A DNA stretch of 7,847 nt, taken from assembly GCA_038210985.1 (NCBI GenBank), contig JBBQWB010000125.1, forward strand, positions 1 through 7,847. The letters run 5' to 3'. A program made the translations under genes and the position numbers. Position 1 is the stretch's first letter, and every line of letters starts with the position of its first letter. The stretch comes from JAQUGA01 sp038210985. Its GTDB lineage: Bacteria > Bacteroidota > Bacteroidia > Bacteroidales > WCHB1-69. Shown one piece after another: positions 1-5,508 of the stretch. Below the pieces are notes generated by a model. That model was not told the origin of the DNA and made no database searches. It saw only the letters and a program-made list of their open reading frames with translations.

Positions 1-117
1 AGGCGGTTTAGTAACTATTCCTGAAAATCGTCACTGAGAGACCTACTCTCATCTGATGTAAAGCACCCACTTTCCTAAGATAGTGGTTCAAGTCACACAC
101 GGTTTGGCGGCTGGAGT
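1..117. other. Unassigned stretch with small hairpins at the left edge
   Basis: I see no intact gene here. All three forward frames are interrupted. A short open stretch enters from the left edge in frame 2 and stops at 35-37 (…GGLVTIPENRH), which could be the tail of an upstream gene, but 11 residues are too few to judge. A 6-bp hairpin (TGAGAG 35-40 with CTCTCA 46-51) begins at that stop, and a weaker one pairs CCACT with AGTGG around 68-86. Neither is followed by a T-run, so neither looks like a normal terminator. The base composition (for example ACACACGGTTTGGCGGCTGG at 95-114) is more GC-rich than the rest of the window, which could mean a structured RNA or the remnant of a mobile element. 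I could not match it to any family I know. Confidence 0.25.
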
Positions 118-119
118 AA

Positions 120-449
120 AATAATAAAAACCAGTTTAAAAGTCAGAAAAAACTTCACAACAGTTTAATAACTTTAAATTACGGAGCAGATGAAAATGGA
201 AACGAAATTCTTTCTGCAATTCATTCACACGTCATCAACGAATATATTGACGTTACTGATATTTGCTCATTACTTTTATATCGAGAATATACTGGTTGGG
301 AACAGCACTATGTAATCAGCAAAAAATATGTAACGATATTTAATTAAAAAAAAGAAAGCATAGCCGTTATGACAGTTAAAGCTTGGAAAAAAATCATGAA
401 TAATGTTTCCTCTGAAGATAAATCGGTAAACGATAAAAAAGTGAAATAA
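120..449 (+). pseudogene. Decayed C-terminal fragment related to the secreted JAMM-like protein at 1766-2566
   Basis: Forward frame 3 is open from the TAA at 117-119 to a TAA at 345-347, has no ATG, and reads like real protein (NYGADENGNEILSAIHSH…, HSH codons at 222-230). After the stop the same frame continues with coding-like sequence (KKESIAVMTVKAWKKIMNN…) to a second TAA at 447-449. The part HSHVINEYIDVTDICSLLLY (222-281) resembles HSHLKTEPFISPTDICTFML in the intact minus-strand protein at 1766-2566. Further on, KKYVTIFN-stop-KKESIAV parallels SKYFTYNIDSNSIKI. I infer that this is the C-terminal end of a second member of that family, without its N-terminus and broken by a nonsense codon. 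A short ATG-started ORF at 369-449 (26 codons) exists inside it, but I see no reason to call it a gene. A programmed stop or a sequencing error at 345 are alternatives. Confidence 0.6.
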
Positions 450-482
450 TTTGGAATAGTGATTGAATATTTTATAAATTTG
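450..482 (+). promoter_or_regulatory. Bacteroidota-type promoter for the tRNA
   Basis: TTTG at 450-453, a 21-base spacer, and TAAATTTG at 475-482 match the Bacteroidota -33/-7 consensus (TTTG / TAnnTTTG). The -7 box ends 9 bases before the mature tRNA 5' end, so transcription would start within a few bases of position 488 and leave almost no leader. The -33 box directly follows the last stop of the decayed fragment. Confidence 0.6.
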
Positions 483-491
483 CAACGCAAT

Positions 492-564
492 TGTCCGATA
501 GTGTAATTGGCAACACGACTGTCTCTGGATCAGTAAAGTCTAGGTTCGAGCCCTAGTCGGACAA
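492..564 (+). tRNA. tRNA-Gln, anticodon CTG
   Basis: The sequence folds as a standard cloverleaf. The acceptor stem TGTCCGA (492-498) pairs perfectly with TCGGACA (557-563), and the discriminator is A564. The D stem is GTGT/ACAC with GG in the loop. The anticodon stem is 518-522/530-534, and the T arm is CTAGG/CCTAG around TTCGAGC. The seven-base anticodon loop is CTCTGGA, giving anticodon CTG (525-527), which reads the glutamine codon CAG. The weak U1-A72 closing pair is a known glutamine identity feature. The anticodon stem has a U31-U39 mismatch next to the loop, and position 37 is G. No CCA is encoded (the next bases are CAA), so it would be added after transcription. Confidence 0.88.
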
Positions 565-572
565 CAAAAATT

Positions 573-609
573 AAAAACGTAATTGAATAACAATCAGTTA
601 CGTTTTTTT
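573..609 (+). terminator. Rho-independent terminator of the tRNA transcript
   Basis: AAAAACGTAA (573-582) pairs with TTACGTTTTT (598-607). The stem extends inward by four more pairs (TTGA with TCAG, one G-T wobble), leaving a 7-base loop at 587-593. The downstream arm runs directly into T603-T609. It starts 8 bases after the tRNA 3' end, where a tRNA terminator is expected. The T-run is shared with the palindrome at 604-653. Confidence 0.75.
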
Positions 610-653
610 CTTTAGCCCCAGTTGGGTTGTCACCAGCGGGGCTAAAGAAAAAA
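604..653. repeat. Perfect 16-bp inverted repeat with GC-rich core, possibly REP-like
   Basis: TTTTTTCTTTAGCCCC (604-619) is exactly reverse-complementary to GGGGCTAAAGAAAAAA (638-653). The 18-base spacer can fold further (TGG…CCA) into one long hairpin. The arms begin with T and end with A on both strands, so neither strand gives the stem-then-T-run layout of a normal terminator. The GGGGCTAAAG core is unlike the surrounding AT-rich DNA. A repetitive extragenic palindrome or a mobile miniature repeat is one explanation; an accessory structural element of the tRNA terminator is another. Only one copy is in the window, so repetitiveness is not shown. Confidence 0.6.
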
Positions 654-765
654 CAAACAGAAATATGCATGTATTTATACTTCAAACAAATGTGGTAATG
701 GTCAATGCGTATTTATTAAATTAGAATAAATTAATGATATATGCGAAGTTTAAAACTGACACTAA

Positions 766-799
766 TTACTTGAATTTTTTTAGCACGACATTCAAGTAA
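766..799 (-). terminator. Hairpin after the TPR gene, candidate terminator
   Basis: TTACTTGAAT (766-775) and ATTCAAGTAA (790-799) form a perfect 10-bp inverted repeat with a 14-base loop. It starts 4 bases past the stop of the minus-strand gene at 804-1658, the usual place for a transcript end. On the minus strand the hairpin is followed by TTAGTGTCAGTTTT, only moderately T-rich, so it may act as a 3'-stabilising stem rather than a strong intrinsic terminator. The bases between 654 and 765 show no gene or clear signal. Confidence 0.5.
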
Positions 800-803
800 C
801 AAA

Positions 804-1658
804 CTATTCATTTAATTTTTTGTCCATTTTGTCTAAATTGTCAATCATAAGCTTCACTTCTTCGATTCCTTTAGCATTTTTTTTAGCAATTTTAGCCCAT
901 TTATCAAAATTCACTTTATCTTTTTTTAAATAATACTGATAAGCTAAATTGTAAGTAATTTCTGCTTTTAACTTTTTATCCGAACATATGGAAATTGCTT
1001 TTTTACTGGTTTTTGAAGCATCATCCAGCTTTCCAGTATGACATTCGGCATACGAAAGTTCCTTATAAAACAGACACTCTTTTGGGTTGTTTTTTATGGC
1101 TTTATTTAAAACGATAATAGCCTTATCACATTGTTCTAATGCATTATAAGCATACGCAAGTTCAAATTCGATACCCGAATGATGCGGATCTATTTTGTAT
1201 GCTTTTACTAAAAAGGACAAAGCTTTTTCACATTCATCCCATTCGTTATAAAGTAAACCCCATTTAACCATTCTGCCAACAGTATCCTTGCTCTCTTTGT
1301 AATATTTCAACCAATCGGGCACTTCTGAAATCATTAGTTCCTTAAACCTGTTTTCTGGAATTATTGCAACTTTCACTCTATTAGGCTCTAATCTCATTTT
1401 GACATTAATACTATCCATCTTTTTTGGAATAAAAACATCATCTGAATTAATTTTAAAAGAACCTTCCATATTATAAGTTAAGCCTGCTTGTTCATCAATA
1501 TATATAAACCCAAATTGATATGTGCTATCCTCACTCATTTTAAAAGCAACCCATTGGTCTTCACATTGAACAAATCGTTTGTTGAAATTTAATCCACTTT
1601 GCGCATTTATATTTAGTGCTACAAGCAGTAATGTAAATAAAATAAATATTCGTTTCAT
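804..1658 (-). CDS. Secreted or periplasmic TPR-repeat protein of unknown role
   Basis: This is a 284-residue protein. It has an N-terminal signal peptide (KR, then a hydrophobic stretch to about residue 17, then NINAQ; cleavage near residue 20), so it is exported. Residues about 25-105 look beta-rich (VAFKMSEDSTYQFGFIYIDE) and I do not recognise them as a named domain. From about residue 125 to 263 there are roughly four tetratricopeptide repeats. The clearest run through the GLLYNEWDECEKALSFLVKA and ELAYAYNALEQCDKAIIVLN segments, each with the usual alanine, tyrosine and proline pattern. TPRs are protein-binding scaffolds; the partner is unknown. The C-terminus is lysine-rich. It lies 107 bases downstream of the JAMM-like gene on the same strand and has its own candidate promoter in that gap, so it may be transcribed alone, by read-through from aroC, or both. 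The start is supported by the signal peptide. Confidence 0.8.
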   Translation of the reverse strand: MKRIFILFTLLLVALNINAQSGLNFNKRFVQCEDQWVAFKMSEDSTYQFGFIYIDEQAGLTYNMEGSFKINSDDVFIPKKMDSINVKMRLEPNRVKVAIIPENRFKELMISEVPDWLKYYKESKDTVGRMVKWGLLYNEWDECEKALSFLVKAYKIDPHHSGIEFELAYAYNALEQCDKAIIVLNKAIKNNPKECLFYKELSYAECHTGKLDDASKTSKKAISICSDKKLKAEITYNLAYQYYLKKDKVNFDKWAKIAKKNAKGIEEVKLMIDNLDKMDKKLNE

Positions 1659-1730
1659 TTTTATAATATGCTATTAATTAATAATTTGGGCAATTCTGTC
1701 ATTTTTCAAAAGCAATATTTTTGGTGCAAA

Positions 1731-1759
1731 CAAATATATAAAAATAATTTGACCAACAA
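1731..1759 (-). promoter_or_regulatory. Candidate promoter for the TPR gene
   Basis: On the minus strand, TATATTTG (1738 to 1731) fits the TAnnTTTG -7 consensus. A TTG (1759 to 1757) lies 18 bases upstream and could be a partial -33 element. Transcription would start near 1727, giving a leader of roughly 70 bases, longer than the others in this window. In DNA this AT-rich a single box can arise by chance. Confidence 0.4.
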
Positions 1760-1765
1760 GGTCTT

Positions 1766-2566
1766 TTATTTATGAATCTTTATAGAATTTGAATCAATAT
1801 TATACGTGAAATATTTTGAAAAATAAGGCGAATAAACTGAAAATGAATCTAATCCACATAGTTTTGCATAAAGCATAAAGGTGCAAATATCTGTTGGAGA
1901 AATAAATGGTTCCGTTTTTAAATGGCTATGTGTTATTTCTGTTACTTTATCGCCAAACAAAACCGTATATGCTGGGATAAGTCGGGAATGATATTTTTTC
2001 CAATTTTCAATTTCACCACTTTTATTTGCAATAAATAAGTAATCATTTCCAAATGGTATAACATCATTTTGGGATGTTCCACTTATAATGTACAGTCTAA
2101 AAGTGTTATTTATAGGCATTAAAATCAAATTTAAACTAAAATCATCCGCAGTGCTTAAATGATAATCGCCATTTACAATTTGTTCTACCATGGTTTTTTT
2201 GACAGACAGTAATTCTTTTTCATAAGTTGTCAAATTTCGTTTTTTGGACAGCTCAAAGTCAGGTTTATCTAAATCTTTCGTAAAAACAAGTTCGTATATA
2301 ACAGCATCGCCTTCATGGTTTAAAATAATCGTTTTCAAAGTATCGCCTAAACGATAAACCAAATATCCACCAAAATCATTTTTCACACTAGGCTTTTCAC
2401 TTGCAATATCTGTAGAAATCCAAGCTACTTTTTCGTACTTGTACAACGTATTGCCTTCTAATAAAATTGAATCCAATATAACATTCATCTCCTTTTCGGA
2501 CATGTCGGTTTGAGAATACACAAACTGCGACAAAATAACAAACGCACAAACAAATATTTTTTTCAT
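1766..2566 (-). CDS. Secreted hypothetical protein with a JAMM-like HSH-x7-S-x2-D motif
   Basis: This is a 266-residue protein. A signal peptide (KK, hydrophobic to about residue 16, then VYSQ) indicates export. I cannot name the family with certainty. Residues 25-135 are mixed and uncharacterised. Residues 143-200 (SLNLILMPINN…, PFGNDYLF, then a YHSRLIP segment) look like beta strands leading into H213-S214-H215. These are followed after exactly seven residues by S223-P-T-D226. HxH-x7-S-x2-D is the metal-ligand signature of JAMM/MPN+ metalloproteases and RadC-like proteins. Zinc binding and peptidase or isopeptidase activity are inferences, since I could not place the upstream catalytic glutamate. 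The gene begins 30 bases after aroC with no promoter box visible in the gap, so it is probably co-transcribed. A fragment at 120-449 resembles its C-terminal 55 residues. The signal peptide supports the chosen start. Confidence 0.72.
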   Translation of the reverse strand: MKKIFVCAFVILSQFVYSQTDMSEKEMNVILDSILLEGNTLYKYEKVAWISTDIASEKPSVKNDFGGYLVYRLGDTLKTIILNHEGDAVIYELVFTKDLDKPDFELSKKRNLTTYEKELLSVKKTMVEQIVNGDYHLSTADDFSLNLILMPINNTFRLYIISGTSQNDVIPFGNDYLFIANKSGEIENWKKYHSRLIPAYTVLFGDKVTEITHSHLKTEPFISPTDICTFMLYAKLCGLDSFSVYSPYFSKYFTYNIDSNSIKIHK

Positions 2567-2596
2567 AAAAATCGAATTATAATGTAATTTAGTAAA

Positions 2597-3574
2597 TTAG
2601 TGTATTCCATTAGTCAACATCAAATCGGCCAATACAATGGCAGTAACTGCTTCAATAATAATCGGAACTCTTAATGCAATGCACAAATCATGACGACCAT
2701 TTATGATAAAATCTTCCATTTCATTTTTAGAAAAATTTAGAGTTTTCTGAATTTGAGGAGTACTCGAAGCTGGTTTTACTGCCACTCTAAAATATAAATT
2801 ATTTCCATTTGAAATTCCTCCGTTTATACCACCAGAATTATTGGTCGAAGTTTTACCGTCAGCAGAAACAAAAGCATCATTATTAACCGAACCCGATAAT
2901 TTTGTTGCTTCAAATCCATTTCCGAATTCAATGCCTTTGATGGCAGGAATTGAAAACAATAAATGACTAATCAATGATTCTACCGAATTAAAAAACGGTT
3001 CACCCAATCCAATTGGCATATTTGATGCTTCACATTCTACAATGCCTCCAATTGAATCCGTGTTTTCGTATGCTTTTTCCAGGGCAGATTCAATATCTTT
3101 TTCGCCACCAATTTCAACTATTTTTGCCGATATATCGATTGGATGGATGATTTTTTTTGCAATTACACCAGTCGCAACCAATGGAAGTGTTAATCTGCCC
3201 GAAAAATGTCCGCCACCTCGCAAATCTTGAAATCCTTTCCATTTTTTTTCGGCAACAAAATCGGCATGACTTGGACGTGGAGTGTCGGAAAAATCTTTAT
3301 AATCCGATGATTTAGTGTTCGAGTTTTCAAAAATCAGAGCAATTGGCAAACCTGTAGTGAACCCATTATATATTCCACTAATAATTTTAATTTTATCCGA
3401 CTCTATTCGCTTGCTTGTTCCAGTTGCTCCAGTTTTTCGCCGATTAATATCCTGTATAAAATCGTTTTCATTTATCGGGATGCCCGCTGGACAGCCGTTG
3501 ATAACAATCCCCACTCCTACGCCATGCGATTCGCCAAAAATGGAAATTCTAAAATTTGTTCCAAAATTATTCAT
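2597..3574 (-). CDS. aroC: Chorismate synthase
   Basis: This enzyme carries out the last shikimate-pathway step: it converts 5-enolpyruvylshikimate-3-phosphate to chorismate, the precursor of phenylalanine, tyrosine, tryptophan and folate. It uses reduced FMN in the cytoplasm. Family signatures are clear. FGESHGVGVGIVINGCPAG lies near the N-terminus with catalytic His17. RPSHADF (100-106) contributes the second conserved histidine, His103. RGGGHFSGRLT (119-129) and NNSGGINGGISNG (245-257) form the FMN and substrate pocket. GRHDLCIALRVP (293-304) is the C-terminal signature. At 325 residues it is shorter than the roughly 350-370 of the E. coli type. The C-terminal motif has Leu where many have Pro (RHDPC), and the ALRVP segment is compact. 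Both ends look complete, so I read these as lineage features. It heads a probable transcript with the JAMM-like gene and has a strong promoter 20 bases upstream. Confidence 0.95.
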   Translation of the reverse strand: MNNFGTNFRISIFGESHGVGVGIVINGCPAGIPINENDFIQDINRRKTGATGTSKRIESDKIKIISGIYNGFTTGLPIALIFENSNTKSSDYKDFSDTPRPSHADFVAEKKWKGFQDLRGGGHFSGRLTLPLVATGVIAKKIIHPIDISAKIVEIGGEKDIESALEKAYENTDSIGGIVECEASNMPIGLGEPFFNSVESLISHLLFSIPAIKGIEFGNGFEATKLSGSVNNDAFVSADGKTSTNNSGGINGGISNGNNLYFRVAVKPASSTPQIQKTLNFSKNEMEDFIINGRHDLCIALRVPIIIEAVTAIVLADLMLTNGIH

Positions 3575-3593
3575 GAAATGTAATTAGTTAAAA

Positions 3594-3622
3594 CAAAGAT
3601 ATAAAATTTTATTCTTAACAAA
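3594..3622 (-). promoter_or_regulatory. Promoter of aroC
   Basis: Read on the minus strand, TTTG (3622 to 3619), a 17-base spacer and TATCTTTG (3601 to 3594) match the Bacteroidota -33/-7 consensus in both boxes. Transcription would start near 3588, about 14 bases before the aroC ATG at 3574. The element is interleaved with the divergent hydrolase promoter. Confidence 0.65.
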
Positions 3623-3637
3623 TAAGATTTATCTTTG
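3607..3637 (+). promoter_or_regulatory. Promoter of the alpha/beta hydrolase
   Basis: TATCTTTG at 3630-3637 is an exact TAnnTTTG -7 box, with TTTT (3607-3610) as a one-mismatch -33 box 19 bases upstream. Transcription would start near 3643. This decides the gene start: an in-frame TTG at 3635-3637 lies inside the promoter box and could not be translated from this transcript, whereas the ATG at 3656 leaves a leader of about 13 bases. Confidence 0.6.
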
Positions 3638-3655
3638 AAACCCAAAACTTTTAAA

Positions 3656-4642
3656 ATGAAAAAAACAAAATTTAAAAATATCATCAAAAAAACAGGAATT
3701 GGAATATCCATTCTGTTTGCTCTAATATTGATTATTCCATATATTATTCCCTTATCCGAGTCGCAAGCTCAAAACACCGAGTTGCCTTTTACAAATAGTC
3801 AATTTGCCGAAATTGATGGAATGTGGATTCATTATAGAAAATGGACTCCTAAGCCCGAAAAACAGAAAAATGAATGGATTTTATTTGTTCATGGATTAGG
3901 AGGTTCGACATATTCTTGGGAAAATAATACCCAGTTTTTTTGTGATGAAGGATACAGTATAATTGCTGTGGACGTGCCTCCTTTTGGCTATAGCGATCGA
4001 GATCCCGATTTTAATCATTCGCCCGATAATCGAGCTAACTTATTATGGAAATTTGCAAATTTTATTAATCCTAATGTTACATGGAATTTAATTGGACATT
4101 CTATGGGTGGCGGAATTGTGGAAGCAATGGCAATATTGAAACCCGAAAAAACAAACAGTGTAGTTTTTGTGGATCCAGCATTATTTATTTCGCTCAAAAA
4201 AGAGTTTTCTTTTGCTCAATTAATACTTCGATTTCCTCCTTGTGAAAGATTATTTGCCGTTGTAGGAGAACGAATATTTATTACTAAAAAGCAAATTTCG
4301 AAAATGTTATTGTCGGCATTTGGTCGTGAGGCAACTCCAGCCGAAGCGGATGCATATTACAAAGCACTTTCGCAACCCGGAACAGCTTTAGCATTTATTC
4401 GGTTATTTACAAAAGCGAAAGTGGTAAGCGAAATGAATATCGACCAACTAAAAGTTCCTGCTATGGGAATTTGGGGCAGCGAAGACACTTGGGTGCCATA
4501 CGATGGATATAAAACATCTTTAGAGAAATTTCCGAATATTCAAATTAAAATTATCCAAAATGCACATCATTGCCCAATGGAAACACACTCAAGTGAATTC
4601 AATCAAACAGCTTTAAGTTTTTTGAAATCATTAAATAAGTAG
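3656..4642 (+). CDS. Membrane-anchored or exported alpha/beta-fold hydrolase
   Basis: This is a 328-residue protein from the ATG at 3656. The N-terminus is a lysine-rich stretch followed by a hydrophobic segment at about residues 13-33, which is either a signal anchor or an uncleaved signal. The catalytic domain would therefore face the periplasm. The hydrolase fold shows an oxyanion-hole HG (79-80, in FVHGLGGSTYSW), the nucleophile elbow GHSMGGG with Ser149, an acid in GSEDTWVP (Asp277) and a histidine in the NAHHCPM segment (His304 or His305). The full Ser-Asp-His triad is present, so an active esterase, lipase or related hydrolase is likely. The sequence does not reveal the substrate. A helical cap lies between about 175 and 255. 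An in-frame TTG 21 bases upstream would add seven residues but lies in the promoter. The gene is divergent from aroC and convergent with the rhomboid gene, so it is probably a single-gene transcript. Confidence 0.85.
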   Translation: MKKTKFKNIIKKTGIGISILFALILIIPYIIPLSESQAQNTELPFTNSQFAEIDGMWIHYRKWTPKPEKQKNEWILFVHGLGGSTYSWENNTQFFCDEGYSIIAVDVPPFGYSDRDPDFNHSPDNRANLLWKFANFINPNVTWNLIGHSMGGGIVEAMAILKPEKTNSVVFVDPALFISLKKEFSFAQLILRFPPCERLFAVVGERIFITKKQISKMLLSAFGREATPAEADAYYKALSQPGTALAFIRLFTKAKVVSEMNIDQLKVPAMGIWGSEDTWVPYDGYKTSLEKFPNIQIKIIQNAHHCPMETHSSEFNQTALSFLKSLNK

Positions 4643-4663
4643 TCATTGCAAGAAAACTCACTA

Positions 4664-4706
4664 TTTAACCCCGATTTAGTGTTGATTTTTAGAATCGATG
4701 GTTAAA
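4664..4706. other. Imperfect hairpin downstream of the hydrolase gene
   Basis: TTTAACC (4664-4670) pairs with GGTTAAA (4700-4706), and CGATT (4672-4676) with AATCG (4693-4697), separated by a small internal loop. It lies 22 bases after the hydrolase stop. No T-run follows on the plus strand, so it is not a textbook intrinsic terminator. It may protect the 3' end or assist the stronger hairpin next to it. Confidence 0.35.
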
Positions 4707-4709
4707 AAT

Positions 4710-4760
4710 AAGAAAACGTCAAATTCGAGGCTTTCGAAATAATGAAGTTGGCGTTTTCTT
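4710..4760. terminator. Bidirectional terminator between convergent genes
   Basis: AAGAAAACGTCAA (4710-4722) pairs over 13 bp, with one G-T wobble, with TTGGCGTTTTCTT (4748-4760). A second small stem sits inside the loop (TTCGA 4724-4728 with TCGAA 4734-4738). On the minus strand the hairpin starts 11 bases past the rhomboid stop and is followed by TTATTTTTAA-like T-rich sequence. On the plus strand the T-run is mostly within the right arm. It serves the rhomboid transcript best and probably the hydrolase transcript too. Confidence 0.65.
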
Positions 4761-4771
4761 TCAGACACTAA

Positions 4772-5500
4772 TTAGGTATGGTTTTGAAAATTAAAATACT
4801 CTGTTTTTTTTAATTCATCCGTCTCTTCTATCCCACTTTGTGGTTCCTTTTCTTCGGGTAATTCTTCCTCATTAAAAGGTACATCTTCTTCTTCGTGCCA
4901 ATTATACTCAATGTTTTTTGGACCTTTTTCACGAAACATAAATGCAGCAATAATTCCGCTAATAGCACCAGCTAAATGACCTTCCCACGAAATGTTTTTT
5001 TCGGGGAAAAACTGAGGAAAAAATCCCCAAATAATACCTCCGTACAAAAATATTACGAGTAAGGCAAAAGCCATTAACTTTCGCTCTTTTTTAATAATAG
5101 CCGAAACCAAAATAAAAAACGACATGGCGTAAACAATTCCACTTGCTCCTATATGATACGATTCGCGACCAATTAGCCAAGTTAAAACTCCAGTAAAAAG
5201 AAGAAAAAAGAGGTGAATATACCATGATGTCTTCTTGTAATAATAACAAATTGCAGTTCCCATAACTAAAAATGGAAGCGTATTCGACCATAAATGGCTC
5301 CAATTTTCGTGTAAAAAAAGCATCGTAAAAATCCCAATTAATCCATCCATTTTTAATGGATACATGCCATATTCAGCCAACGAAGTATTGGTTATAGATT
5401 CGTAAATTTTTACAGCAAACATTAAAATTACTGCAATAAAAGGCACTATTGCAGAAATTATAATTTTAACACCTTCTTTGTCGGAATAATTATTTTTCAT
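4772..5500 (-). CDS. Rhomboid-family intramembrane serine protease
   Basis: This polytopic inner-membrane protease cleaves substrates within the membrane. From the ATG at 5500 it has 242 residues, with about six hydrophobic segments. The catalytic elements are all present: HENWSHLWSN, containing the H-x3-N pair (His69, Asn73) that shapes the oxyanion hole; HIGASG with nucleophile Ser120; and EGHLAGAISG with general base His175. An active enzyme is therefore expected. After the last helix there is a tail of about 50 residues rich in glutamate (HEEEDVPFNEEELPEEKE), probably cytosolic and disordered. A start at 5527 adds nine residues (MAFLRLIFN) but overlaps the porin gene by 19 bases. The ATG at 5500 gives a normal N-terminus (MKNNYSDKE) and an 8-base gap. 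No promoter is visible, so it is probably co-transcribed with the porin gene. Its substrates are unknown. Confidence 0.88.
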   Translation of the reverse strand: MKNNYSDKEGVKIIISAIVPFIAVILMFAVKIYESITNTSLAEYGMYPLKMDGLIGIFTMLFLHENWSHLWSNTLPFLVMGTAICYYYKKTSWYIHLFFLLFTGVLTWLIGRESYHIGASGIVYAMSFFILVSAIIKKERKLMAFALLVIFLYGGIIWGFFPQFFPEKNISWEGHLAGAISGIIAAFMFREKGPKNIEYNWHEEEDVPFNEEELPEEKEPQSGIEETDELKKTEYFNFQNHT

Positions 5501-5508
5501 ATTAAATA

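Noticed and set aside
60..92. Possible group II intron domain V (AGC…GTTC)
   Set aside because: The stem is interrupted by a three-base bulge on the wrong side and there is no tetraloop or two-base bulge in the usual place, so it does not fit the domain V consensus.
276..485. Minus-strand open frame of 69 codons
   Set aside because: It is antisense to the coding-like frame-3 fragment and rich in F, I and Y, as expected from the complement of A-rich coding DNA; no supporting promoter or family resemblance.
545..564. tRNA 3' end as an integration (att) site
   Set aside because: No repeat of the tRNA 3' sequence was seen elsewhere in the window and there is no integrase gene; nothing shows an inserted element.
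758..768. 11-base match GACACTAATTA, also at 4764-4774
   Set aside because: Both copies lie at or just past the 3' ends of minus-strand genes, but one overlaps the rhomboid stop codon and an AT-rich 11-mer can recur by chance.
3042..3587. Two plus-strand open frames opposite aroC
   Set aside because: They lie antisense to a clear chorismate synthase whose signatures cover the same bases, and their translations show no recognisable domain.
3635..3655. Upstream TTG start that would lengthen the hydrolase by seven residues
   Set aside because: The TTG is the last three bases of the TATCTTTG promoter box, so it precedes the predicted transcript start. The ATG at 3656 gives a normal N-terminal anchor.
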